Origin: Prosthecobacter algae | GTDB taxonomy: Bacteria; Verrucomicrobiota; Verrucomicrobiia; Verrucomicrobiales; Verrucomicrobiaceae | Reading direction: 5' to 3' | NCBI RefSeq assembly: GCF_039542385.1 | Contig: NZ_BAABIA010000014.1 | Span: forward strand, 1 to 64,000 | DNA: 64,000 nucleotides | In this document: one piece after another, positions 55,622 through 63,666 of the stretch | How the letters are laid out: the number at the start of each line of letters is the position of its first letter | Position numbering within the stretch: position 1 is the first letter of the stretch | Notes under the pieces: model-generated | What the model was told of the DNA's origin: nothing | What the model saw: only the letters and a program-made list of their open reading frames with translations | Database searches by the model: none | Translations under genes and position numbers: made by a program

Positions 55622-56234
55622 ATTGCAACGATTTTTGGGTGAGCCGACTTTTTCTGCCTACAAATTAAAGCAAATCACACGATCAAAACTTGATCAACCA
55701 ATTTGTACATAAGATACAAAATATCCATAACGACTGCTTTAATGTAACGAAAACGGCTCAACTTCCCCAAGGACTACACGATTTTATTCCCATGGGACCA
55801 CTTGGTGATAAGTCTAACCCCTAAGTTATTTAGATTTTTGGCAGAATTTGGTATCCAGTTACCACTTTTTGTTCTTTTTGGCCTCGAAATTCAAAATATC
55901 CCCTCCGCGTAGGAATGGACGAAATCTATCCACCCAGGCACTCACAAACCACTCGTACACATGCTGATTTCCACATGCCTAGTCCCAAAGAGGATGTGAG
56001 CACGGGTGATGCCTGTTTTTTGACGAGGTGCGGCCTCCCTCTTGCAGGGCCCTTTGTGCCCGTCTTGGCGCTTCCGCCCAAAGAGCTTTATCTGCGGCCC
56101 CAGCACACCCGAGCAGGACTCCTGATGGAAACTGTTTTGTCACTTGCTTGTGCGTGCTAGAGATCGTCTAAATGCTGGCTTCATCATGCCCCTCGGCTGC
56201 GGTGCCGCCGCAGCCCTTTCGCAGCTTCTCTGTC
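55622..56234. other. AT-rich divergent intergenic region
   Basis: 613 bp between the 1873-aa gene (minus) and pstB (plus). GC is well below the window average up to about 55900. It probably holds both promoters, but no hexamer pair is convincing and no Pho-box-like direct repeat was recognised. A short frame at 55915-56160 lacks gene-like composition. Confidence 0.5.
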
Positions 56235-56996
56235 ATGCCTTCTTCCCCCTTCATTCGTGTGGACCGTTTCTCTTTTTGGTACGGGGCCAAACAAGTGCTG
56301 CACAACATCTGCCTGGACATCCCGGAAAACGAGATCACGGCCTTCATCGGTCCTTCCGGCTGCGGCAAGACCACCCTCCTGCGCAACATCAACCGCATGA
56401 ATGACTTGGTGGACGGCATCAAGCATGAAGGCGACATCTTCATTGATGGCCAGAGCCTCTATGATCCCACCGTGGAAGTGATCTCCTTGCGCAAGCGCGT
56501 GGGCATGGTCTTCCAGAAGTACAATCCCTTCCCCAAGAGCATCTACGAAAACGTCATCTTCTCCCTCCGCGTCGCCGGGCGGAATGGCAAAAGCGAACTC
56601 GATGAGGTGGTGGAGCAGAGCCTGCGTGGTGCCGCCCTGTGGGATGAGGTGAAGGACAAGCTGCATGAGAGCGCCTTTGGCCTTTCCGGCGGTCAGCAGC
56701 AGCGCCTCTGCATTGCCCGCGCCATCGCCAATCGCCCGCAGATTTTGCTGATGGATGAGCCCTGCGCCGCGCTGGATCCCGTGGCCACGCTGAAGATCGA
56801 GGAACTCATGATCGGCCTCAAAAAGGAGTTCACCATCGTCATCGTCACTCATAATATGGAGCAGGCCCGCCGCTGTGCCGACCGCACCGCCTTCTTCTAC
56901 CTGGGCAAGCTCATCGAATTCCGCCCCACGCTGAATCTCTTCAACACCCCGCAGGACCCGCAGACCGAGGCCTACGTGCGCGGCAAGTTCAGTTGA
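56235..56996 (+). CDS. pstB: Phosphate ABC transporter ATP-binding protein
   Basis: 253 aa. It is the cytoplasmic ATPase of the high-affinity phosphate importer PstSCAB. Walker [13 protein letters not shown] (about 38-46) is followed by the PstB-specific block [12 protein letters not shown]. The Q-loop region is [17 protein letters not shown], the ABC signature [16 protein letters not shown], Walker [17 protein letters not shown] and the switch His IVTHNM. The length is normal. ATG 56235 ([10 protein letters not shown]) was chosen over 56172 because it matches PstB starts. It is an orphan: no pstS, pstC, pstA or phoU lies beside it, and the preceding gene points away. Confidence 0.93.
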   Translation: MPSSPFIRVDRFSFWYGAKQVLHNICLDIPENEITAFIGPSGCGKTTLLRNINRMNDLVDGIKHEGDIFIDGQSLYDPTVEVISLRKRVGMVFQKYNPFPKSIYENVIFSLRVAGRNGKSELDEVVEQSLRGAALWDEVKDKLHESAFGLSGGQQQRLCIARAIANRPQILLMDEPCAALDPVATLKIEELMIGLKKEFTIVIVTHNMEQARRCADRTAFFYLGKLIEFRPTLNLFNTPQDPQTEAYVRGKFS

Positions 56997-57139
56997 AAAG
57001 ACTGCTCTCCCTTGCCGCAGAGCGACACGCGAACAGGCCCTTTGATCCCAGGCCCGCACAGACCAGTTGCACATGCCCGCAGATGCGCGGTCATTGCACC
57101 CGCCACCACCTGCCCACCAGGGCCGGATTTCTGCTGAAC

Positions 57140-57811
57140 ATGTCTGCCATCCTCAACCAGGCCTTTCACTGCCCCTCCGTCCCGCCGGAGATCATGGACC
57201 GTCTGTGGGAGGCTGGCTGGCGTCACTTTGGCCCCAGCTTTTACCGTTACAGCCTCAGCGTGGATGATGGCGGTGTACGTACCATCACCCCACTGCGGCT
57301 GGACCTGGAAAACTTCACCCTCAGCAAAAGCCAGCGCCGCGTGCTGCGCAAAAATGAGGACCTGCGCCACGAGTTCGCCCCCGCCACCCTTTCCATGCAG
57401 GCCCGCATGATGTTCCAGCGCCACAAGGCCCGCTTCAAGGACAACATCCCAGACGATCTCGACACCTTCCTTTCCGAGACTCCCGCCACCGTCCCCTGCA
57501 CCTGCCAGGAGTGCCGCGTGTATGCGGGGGATGAGCTCATCGCCATCAGTTACCTAGACATTGGCCAGGAGGCCACCTCCGCTGTCTATGGCCTCTTCGA
57601 GCCAGACCACTCCCCGCGCAGCCTGGGCACCTACACGCTGCTCAAAGAGATCCAGCACAGCCAGTCCCTCGGCTGCCGCTACTACTACCCCGGTTATGCC
57701 ACGGTGGAGCCCAGCCCCTACGATTATAAAAAGCAGCTTCACGGCCTCGAAGTGCTCGACTGGGCATCCGGCACCTGGTCCCCCCTGCCAAGATCCATTC
57801 CCGGACGATAA
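57140..57811 (+). CDS. Ate/Bpt-like aminoacyl-tRNA-protein transferase domain protein
   Basis: 223 aa. The pattern VLRKNEDLRHEF, MMFQRHKARF, DELIAISYLDIGQEATSAVYGLFEPDHSPRSLGTYTLLKEIQHSQSLGCRYYYPGYA is that of the C-terminal GNAT-like catalytic domain of arginyl/leucyl-tRNA-protein transferases. These add an amino acid from tRNA to a protein N-terminus. The usual N-terminal Cys-rich Fe-S/zinc domain (CxYLP-type) is largely missing, although the frame contains CTCQEC later on. It may be a diverged Bpt or act on another acceptor. ATG 57140 is preferred. A TTG at 56993 would overlap pstB but adds residues unlike the family. It starts 143 bp after pstB, possibly in one transcript. Confidence 0.75.
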   Translation: MSAILNQAFHCPSVPPEIMDRLWEAGWRHFGPSFYRYSLSVDDGGVRTITPLRLDLENFTLSKSQRRVLRKNEDLRHEFAPATLSMQARMMFQRHKARFKDNIPDDLDTFLSETPATVPCTCQECRVYAGDELIAISYLDIGQEATSAVYGLFEPDHSPRSLGTYTLLKEIQHSQSLGCRYYYPGYATVEPSPYDYKKQLHGLEVLDWASGTWSPLPRSIPGR

Positions 57812-57853
57812 TTGTAATTTGTAATCTTCCACAGCATCCGCTTCAATGGGCGC

Positions 57854-59767
57854 GTGGATTCCTCGACGACTGATCAGACCTACGCCAGCCGCCGCTACGA
57901 CTGCCCGCAATGCGGGGCCCCGGTCGAGTTTCGCTCCTCCATCAGTCTCTCGTCCGTCTGCGGCCACTGCCGCTCCATCGTCGTTCGCCAGGACTTCCAG
58001 GTGGCCACCTTTGGCCACGTGGCCGAGCTGCCGCCCGATCTCTCGCCCCTCCAGATCGGCACCCAGGGCCACTGGCAGGGCCGCGCCTTCACCCTCATCG
58101 GCCGCATGCGCCTGCACTATGGCGACGGCTCCTGGACGGAGTGGTGCGCGGACTTTGGCCAGGGCACCTATGGCTGGGTGGCGGAGGTCATGGGCTTCTA
58201 CATGGTCAGCTTTGCCCACAGCGTGAAACTGCCCCTCGTGCAGGAGGACGTGCCCGCCGGGCAGATCGTCAAAATCGACGGTGACGAGTGGCGCGTGGCC
58301 GATGTCAAAGAGGGCCGCTGCATCGCTGCGGAGGGGGAGCTGCCCATGGTCGCCCCACCTGGCTGGTCCCGCACCAGCATTGATCTTGTGGGGCCTGGAG
58401 GCGAGTTCGGCAGCATCGAGATCACCCCCGACAGCCGCGAATTCTTCTCCGGCGAATACGCGGAATTTGGCGCTCTGAACTTCACCGGCCTGCGCAAGAT
58501 CCCCGGCTGGGACAAGGATGCCGAAATCACCCGCCGCCAGAGCCAGGCCATGCCCTGCCCCAGTTGCGGTGCCCCGGTGAATCTGCGGGCCGAGGGCCAG
58601 TCCATGGCCGCCGTCTGCGGCTCCTGCGCCAGCATCCTGGATACCACCACCCCGAACCTGCAAGAGATCGGCAAGGTGGCCCAGACCACCCTGCGGCTGA
58701 AGCTCCTGCTGCCCATCGGCACGCGCGGCCTGTTCAAGGACGAGATGTGGGAGGTCGTCGGTTTCATGCGGCGCAAGGACCGCTGGTGCTCCTGGGATGA
58801 ATACCTATTGTTCAATCCTTGGTTAGGCTTCCGTTTCCTCGTCACCTTCGGCGGTCACTGGAGCTTTGTCCGCATCCTCCCCGGCCACCACACGGGCAAC
58901 CGCTGGCAGGGCCAGATCTTCAAGCTCTTTGCCCGCGAAGAGTCCGTCACCACGGATGTCCTGGGCGAGTTTTACTGGCGCGTGAGAAATGGTGAGCGCG
59001 CCCTGCTCACCGACTATGTCTCGCCACCCTACATCCTTTCCAAGGAGGAGATGCCCGGCCTGAACGAGATCACCTGGTCCGCCGGCGAATACGTGGAGCC
59101 GGAAGAGGTGCAAAAGGCCTTTGTCCCCGCAGGCAGCACCCTCCCCCGCCCCAGCGGCACCTACCTCAATCAGCCCAATCCCCATGGCCGCCGGTGGAAG
59201 GAGGTGCGCGCCACCTTCATCTTCACCCTCATCGCCTACATCCTCATTCAGGTGCTCTTCATGGGCTGGGGCACCCCCCGGCACATCGCCCACACAGGCA
59301 TCGACTATCAGGGCACACGCCCCGGCGAAACCCTCGTCTCCGAGCCCTTCAAGCTCGACGGCTCCTCCGCCCCTCTCCACATCACCGCCACCGGCCTCCT
59401 GCTCACCGATACCTACCTCGGTCTCAAAGGCAGCTTGGTGGAGTCCAAAACGCAGCGCAGCTTCCCCGTCGCCTTTCCCCTGGCCAACTACACCACCGCG
59501 CCGGATGGCAGCCGCCAGAAGATTACCCTGCCCGCCATCCCTTCCGGCGAGTATGTGCTGCGCCTCACGCCCGATGCCGCCGCCACCCTGCCCAATGCCA
59601 GCGTCACCTTCACCATCGAGCGCGGCGGCCTCTTTTGGTCGAATTTCTGGTTAGGCCTTTTCATCATCTGCCTCTGGCCCGTCTGGAACATGATGCGCAG
59701 CGGCAGCTTTGAAAAACGCCGCTGGTACGAAAGTGAGTTCAACCCCTACGGCAGCAGCGACGACTGA
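57854..59767 (+). CDS. DUF4178 zinc-ribbon membrane protein
   Basis: 637 aa, GTG start. Two tandem halves each have a zinc ribbon (CPQC/CGHC at residues 17-39; CPSC/CGSC at about 235-257) followed by a DUF4178 beta domain (GHWQGRAFTLIGRMRLHYGDGSWTEW; GLFKDEMWEVVGFMRRKDRWCSW). A transmembrane segment follows near 449-470 (FIFTLIAYILIQVLFMG), then an extracytoplasmic beta domain, and a second TM near 595-615 (FWLGLFIICLWPVW). The ribbons would be cytoplasmic. DUF4178 proteins are known to be encoded with DUF350 and spermidine-synthase-like genes, as here, but their function is unknown. Its stop overlaps the next ATG by one base, suggesting translational coupling. Confidence 0.85.
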   Translation: MDSSTTDQTYASRRYDCPQCGAPVEFRSSISLSSVCGHCRSIVVRQDFQVATFGHVAELPPDLSPLQIGTQGHWQGRAFTLIGRMRLHYGDGSWTEWCADFGQGTYGWVAEVMGFYMVSFAHSVKLPLVQEDVPAGQIVKIDGDEWRVADVKEGRCIAAEGELPMVAPPGWSRTSIDLVGPGGEFGSIEITPDSREFFSGEYAEFGALNFTGLRKIPGWDKDAEITRRQSQAMPCPSCGAPVNLRAEGQSMAAVCGSCASILDTTTPNLQEIGKVAQTTLRLKLLLPIGTRGLFKDEMWEVVGFMRRKDRWCSWDEYLLFNPWLGFRFLVTFGGHWSFVRILPGHHTGNRWQGQIFKLFAREESVTTDVLGEFYWRVRNGERALLTDYVSPPYILSKEEMPGLNEITWSAGEYVEPEEVQKAFVPAGSTLPRPSGTYLNQPNPHGRRWKEVRATFIFTLIAYILIQVLFMGWGTPRHIAHTGIDYQGTRPGETLVSEPFKLDGSSAPLHITATGLLLTDTYLGLKGSLVESKTQRSFPVAFPLANYTTAPDGSRQKITLPAIPSGEYVLRLTPDAAATLPNASVTFTIERGGLFWSNFWLGLFIICLWPVWNMMRSGSFEKRRWYESEFNPYGSSDD

Positions 59768-59961
59768 TGAAACACCCCATTTACACCGCCCTCGGGCTGA
59801 TGACCTGCGCCTTCCTCGCCACCTCCAATGCACGGGGCTGGTCCTTCTGGCAGAGCAGCGCCAACCGCAGCGCCCTGAACAGCACCGCCTACCGCTACCG
59901 CCCTTCCGTCTTCACCAGCAGCAGCGGCGGGGGCTGGTCCTCCGGCAGCTCCCACAAGTAA
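59767..59961 (+). CDS. Tiny secreted Ser/Gly-rich protein
   Basis: 64 aa. The signal peptide is MKHPIYTALGLMTCAFLATSNARG. The mature part is short, with SFWQSSANRSALNSTAYRYR and a tail SSSGGGWSSGSSHK. It is not recognised by family. Its start overlaps the DUF4178 stop (TGATG), and DUF350 follows 37 bp later, so it is firmly in the operon. In related gene clusters this slot can be filled by DUF4247-type small exported proteins with a glycine-rich tail. This one may be an analogue, which is inference. The tail with Ser and a terminal Lys could be a modification target of the neighbouring enzymes. Confidence 0.6.
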   Translation: MKHPIYTALGLMTCAFLATSNARGWSFWQSSANRSALNSTAYRYRPSVFTSSSGGGWSSGSSHK

Positions 59962-59998
59962 TCACTCCCTCTCTCCCTCAACCCGCCTCCTCACCGCC

Positions 59999-60202
59999 AT
60001 GGACTTCGCCATCCTCCTCAATTCCATCATCTATGCCGTTCTCGGCATCATCATCTTTGTCTCCGGCTTCATCATTGTGGACAAGCTGACGCCCTACGAC
60101 CTGTGGAAGCAGCTCGTCGAGGAAAAGAACCTCGCCCTGGCCATCGTCGTCGGTGCCGCCGCCCTCGGCATCTGCCAGATCATCGCCGCCGCCATCCATT
60201 GA
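59999..60202 (+). CDS. DUF350 (YjfL-type) membrane protein
   Basis: 67 aa, two transmembrane helices: LLNSIIYAVLGIIIFVSGFI and NLALAIVVGAAALGICQIIA. They are linked by the conserved cytoplasmic loop VDKLTPYDLWKQLVEEKN. The (D/E)KLTP.DL....EKNxALAIxxGA pattern is diagnostic of DUF350. Usual members have two or four helices, and this is the short form. Function is unknown; the family is associated with PspA-type envelope stress genes and with polyamine/ATP-grasp modules in other bacteria. Here it sits between a tiny secreted protein and the membrane spermidine synthase. Confidence 0.92.
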   Translation: MDFAILLNSIIYAVLGIIIFVSGFIIVDKLTPYDLWKQLVEEKNLALAIVVGAAALGICQIIAAAIH

Positions 60203-60362
60203 TGGCACCAGCTCCCGCCTCTTTGGGCTCCGCCGGTCAGCGGGCCCTCGCGCCCTTGTCCCCACGTCTCATGCCCATGATGGCGGGCCATGCTGTCACT
60301 AGCTTTGTCCACCGGACTCACCTAACCAAAGATTTGTCCACGCCTGAGGGCCGCATGGCTTC

Positions 60363-61883
60363 ATGCCCGCCCCGGCCCCTTCGTCCATGAATTCCCGCCC
60401 CTGGCTCCTGCTGCTCTCCGTCTTCGCCATCGCCACCTGCGGCCTGGTGTATGAGCTCATCGCCGGCACGCTCGCCTCCTACCTCCTCGGGGATTCCGTC
60501 ACCCAGTTCTCCACCATCATCGGCGTCTATCTCTTCGCCATGGGTGTGGGCTCCTACCTCTCCCGCTTTGTCACCGGGAACCTCATCGGCACCTTCATTC
60601 GGGTGGAGTTCCTCATCGCCCTCCTCGGCGGTTGCTCCGCCTCCATCCTCTTTCTCATCTTCGGGTGGACGATCTCCTTCCGCATTCCCCTTTATAGCAT
60701 CGTCTTCCTCATCGGCACCTTCGTCGGTCTGGAGATACCCCTGCTGCTGCGCATCCTCGAAGGACGCTTTGCCTTCAAGGACCTCGTCTCCAATGTCTTC
60801 AGCTTTGACTACATCGGTGCCCTCCTCGCCTCCCTGCTCTTCCCCCTCGTCCTCGTTCCCCACCTCGGCCTCGTCCGCTCCGCCTTCCTCTTTGGCCTCA
60901 TCAATACCGCCGTCGGCATCCTCGCCCTCATCATGCTCCGGCATGAGATTCCCCGCCTGCGCAGCCACTGGATCACCGGCCTCAGCGTCGCCGCCATCCT
61001 CATCGCCGGTTTTGTCCATGGTAGCGAAATCACCCGCTGGGGCGAATACGCCGCCTTTCCAGACCCCGTCATCTACGCCGACTCCACGCCCTATCAGCGC
61101 ATCGTCCTAACCAAAAGGAAGGAGGAGATGCGCCTCTACCTGAACAGCAATCTCCAGTTCAGCAGCAAGGACGAATACCGCTATCACGAAGCCCTCGTCC
61201 ATCCCGGCCTCGCCCGCCTGCCCCAGGCCCGCCGCATCCTCATCCTCGGCGGCGGAGATGGCCTCGCAGCCCGCGAAGTCCTGCGTTATCCACGGGTCGA
61301 AAGCATCACGCTGGTGGACCTCGACCCCGCCATGACGCAGCTCTTTTCCAGCAACGCCATGCTGCGCCAGCAAAACGCCGATGCGCTCAAGTCCCCCCGC
61401 GTCCATGTCGAAAACGCCGACGCCTTTGCCTGGCTGGCCGAAAAGCGCGAGCCCTTCGACTTCGTCATCATCGACTTCCCGGACCCTTCCAATTTCTCCC
61501 TCGGCAAGCTCTACACCACCACCTTTTATCAGCGCCTGCTCAAGGTCATGGCCCCCGATGCGGCCCTCGTCGTGCAGAGCACCTCCCCCTTTGTCGCTCG
61601 CCAGTCCTTCTGGTGTGTGGATGCCACCCTGCGCGCCTGCGGCCTGCACACGGAGCCCTACCACGCTCTCGTCCCCAGCTTTGGCGAATGGGGCTTCATC
61701 CTCGCTTCCCGCCAGCCCCTCAGCGGCCCCGCCAGCCTGCCGGAAGGCCTCCGTTTCATCAACGACGAAGTCCTCGCCCAGCTCCCCCGTTTCCCGCCGG
61801 ACATGGCCCGCATCGAAACGGACATCAACCGCCTCAACAACCAGGCCCTCGTCCATTACTTTGAAGACGACTGGGCACGCTGA
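60363..61883 (+). CDS. speE: Membrane-bound spermidine-synthase-like aminopropyltransferase
   Basis: 506 aa (498 if the ATG at 60387, MNSRPWLLLL, is used). Residues of about 10-230 form about seven transmembrane helices (FAIATCGLVYELIAGTLASYLLG begins the domain). Residues of about 235-506 are a spermidine-synthase fold: YQRIVLTKRKEEMRLYLN, QFSSKDEYRYHEALVHPGL, the AdoMet-type loop ILGGGDGLAAREVLRYP, LVDLDPAM, and DFVIIDFPDPSNFSLGKLY. The family transfers aminopropyl from decarboxylated AdoMet to an amine acceptor. In the membrane-bound form the acceptor is unknown. No speD lies in the window. It is followed 30 bp later by the flavin oxidase. Confidence 0.9.
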   Translation: MPAPAPSSMNSRPWLLLLSVFAIATCGLVYELIAGTLASYLLGDSVTQFSTIIGVYLFAMGVGSYLSRFVTGNLIGTFIRVEFLIALLGGCSASILFLIFGWTISFRIPLYSIVFLIGTFVGLEIPLLLRILEGRFAFKDLVSNVFSFDYIGALLASLLFPLVLVPHLGLVRSAFLFGLINTAVGILALIMLRHEIPRLRSHWITGLSVAAILIAGFVHGSEITRWGEYAAFPDPVIYADSTPYQRIVLTKRKEEMRLYLNSNLQFSSKDEYRYHEALVHPGLARLPQARRILILGGGDGLAAREVLRYPRVESITLVDLDPAMTQLFSSNAMLRQQNADALKSPRVHVENADAFAWLAEKREPFDFVIIDFPDPSNFSLGKLYTTTFYQRLLKVMAPDAALVVQSTSPFVARQSFWCVDATLRACGLHTEPYHALVPSFGEWGFILASRQPLSGPASLPEGLRFINDEVLAQLPRFPPDMARIETDINRLNNQALVHYFEDDWAR

Positions 61884-61913
61884 GCCGCCTTCGCCATTGC
61901 CCGGGATCATCGC

Positions 61914-63476
61914 ATGAAACGTCGCCGCTTCCTCCAGGCCACCGCCGCAGCCCCCGCGCTGCTCACCGGTGCCTGCACCCGGCAGCAAACCATCCCCGGA
62001 AGCATCGTCGGGGCCGCCGCCAGCATCGGCCACCGCCTGCGCGATCTGAAGGCCCTCCCCGCCCCCACACGCACCGTTAAAACCGATGTCCTCATCGCCG
62101 GGGCCGGCATCGCTGGGCTGGCCGCCGCACGCCAGTTGCAAAGGCAGGGCCTCGAAGACTTCCTCATCCTCGATCTCGAATCCCAGGCCGGTGGCAACTC
62201 CGCCTCCGGCAGCAACCGCGTCTCTGCCTATCCCTGGGGGGCCCATTACGTCCCCCTCCCCGGTCGCGATTGCCACGAGGTCCTCGCCTTCTTTGAAGAG
62301 ATCGGCCTCATCCAGGGGCACGATGCCGCAGGCCGCCCCATCTACGATGAACTCGCCCTCTGCCATGATCCGCATGAGCGACTCTTCATCCACGGCCAGT
62401 GGGAAAACGGCCTGCAACCCCTCACCGGCCTCACCCCGCGCGAGCGCGAAGAATTCGCCGCCTTTGATGCCGCCATCCACCACTGGCAGGAAAAGCGCGC
62501 CTTCACCCTTCCCCTCGACCGCAGCTCCCGCGATCCCGACCTCCTCGCGCTCGACCGCCTGACCATGGAGGCCTGGATGCACCAGCAGGGCTGGACCACC
62601 GCCCCACTGCGCTGGTATGTCGACTATGCCTGCCGCGATGACTTTGGCGGCAGCCTCGGCCAGGTCTCCGCGTGGGCAGGCATCCACTACTTCGCCAGCC
62701 GCAGTGGCGAGGCCGCCAATGCCACCCGTGGCACCGTGCTCACCTGGCCCGAAGGGAACGGTTATCTGGTCAAACAATTGGTTAGCCCGCTCTCCTCCCG
62801 CCTCCGCACCGGCAGCATCGTCCTGCACATGCAGGTGGCGCAGGGCCGCACCCTCACCGATGTCATGCAGGCCGCCACTGGCGAGGTCATCCGCTACGAA
62901 AGCCGCGCCGCCCTCTGCGCCCTGCCGCGCTTCATCGCCCAGCGCCTCATCCCCGGACTGCAACCGCTCGCGCTGAATTACGCCCCCTGGGTCGTCACGA
63001 ATCTCACCCTGGATGAGCTGCCCCCCAGCCCAGGCGTGCTGCCCGCGTGGGACAGCGTCATTTATCAGGGCCCCTCGCTCGGCTACATCAATGCCACGCA
63101 TCAGGCCCTCACCGCCGTCCCCCAGGCCACCGTCATCACCCATTACGAGGCCCTTTGCGACCTGCCACCCGCCCAGACCCGCCAGTGGATGCAGCAGCAA
63201 ACCCACGCCCAGTGGACCCAGCGCGCCCTCACCAGCCTGCAGGCCGCGCACCCAGATCTCGCCCGCCATGTGCAGCAGGCGGATGTCTGGCTCTGGGGCC
63301 ACGGCATGATCCGCCCAGATCCCGGCTTCATCTGGGGGCCAGACCGCGCCGCCATGCTCCAGCAGACACCCCCGCTTTTTTATGCCCATTCGGACATGAG
63401 CGGCATGTCCCTCTTTGAGGAAGCCTACACCCGTGGCGTCCTCACCGCCCAGGCCATCCGGCAATGGCTGGCCTAA
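61914..63476 (+). CDS. Tat-exported FAD-dependent amine-oxidase-like lipoprotein
   Basis: 520 aa. The N-terminus MKRRRFLQATAAAPALLTGAC combines a Tat-like RRRF with a lipobox (LTGAC, Cys21), so the enzyme is probably exported folded and anchored outside the inner membrane. The FAD-binding fingerprint VLIAGAGIAGLAAARQLQ lies near residue 59, followed by ILDLESQAGGNSASG. The GG...GAHYVPLP region and the C-terminal YAHSDMSGMSLFEEAYTRGVLTAQAI (the second FAD contact of flavin amine oxidases) are intact. Oxidation of a polyamine or of a polyamine-modified product is suggested by the adjacent speE-like gene; the substrate is not shown. It is the last gene of the cluster. Confidence 0.85.
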   Translation: MKRRRFLQATAAAPALLTGACTRQQTIPGSIVGAAASIGHRLRDLKALPAPTRTVKTDVLIAGAGIAGLAAARQLQRQGLEDFLILDLESQAGGNSASGSNRVSAYPWGAHYVPLPGRDCHEVLAFFEEIGLIQGHDAAGRPIYDELALCHDPHERLFIHGQWENGLQPLTGLTPREREEFAAFDAAIHHWQEKRAFTLPLDRSSRDPDLLALDRLTMEAWMHQQGWTTAPLRWYVDYACRDDFGGSLGQVSAWAGIHYFASRSGEAANATRGTVLTWPEGNGYLVKQLVSPLSSRLRTGSIVLHMQVAQGRTLTDVMQAATGEVIRYESRAALCALPRFIAQRLIPGLQPLALNYAPWVVTNLTLDELPPSPGVLPAWDSVIYQGPSLGYINATHQALTAVPQATVITHYEALCDLPPAQTRQWMQQQTHAQWTQRALTSLQAAHPDLARHVQQADVWLWGHGMIRPDPGFIWGPDRAAMLQQTPPLFYAHSDMSGMSLFEEAYTRGVLTAQAIRQWLA

Positions 63477-63606
63477 CCATAGGCATGAAAACAAGCCACA
63501 AGAAAGTCCCGTCAGCCCGCCGCTTGAGGACCGTCATTTGGGTCAAATCCGCCCTCATCATGCGATTGATTCCCATCAACATGTAGGGGGCACAGCCATC
63601 CAAAAC

Positions 63607-63635
63607 TTGCTTTGCATCCGTAATGCCTTTTGTAT
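63607..63635 (+). promoter_or_regulatory. Candidate promoter of the ferritin gene
   Basis: TTGCTT (63607-63612), a 17-nt spacer and TTGTAT (63630-63635) lie 31 bp before the ATG. The match is moderate. No clear Fur box was recognised in 63477-63666. Confidence 0.3.
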
Positions 63636-63666
63636 CTCACCAGCCACCCGCAACCCATCTTAGATT

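Noticed and set aside
55622-55800. Sigma-70 promoter pairs for the 1873-aa protein
   Set aside because: TTTAAT and TTGATC hexamers exist on the minus strand but never at a 16-18 nt spacing.
55915-56160. An 81-aa ORF upstream of pstB
   Set aside because: There is no ribosome-binding site, the sequence is repetitive in Pro/Leu/His, and no homology pattern is recognised.
61107-63494. A 795-aa open frame on the minus strand
   Set aside because: It is fully antisense to the speE-like and flavin-oxidase genes, which have clear family motifs. The frame is open because of GC-rich third positions.
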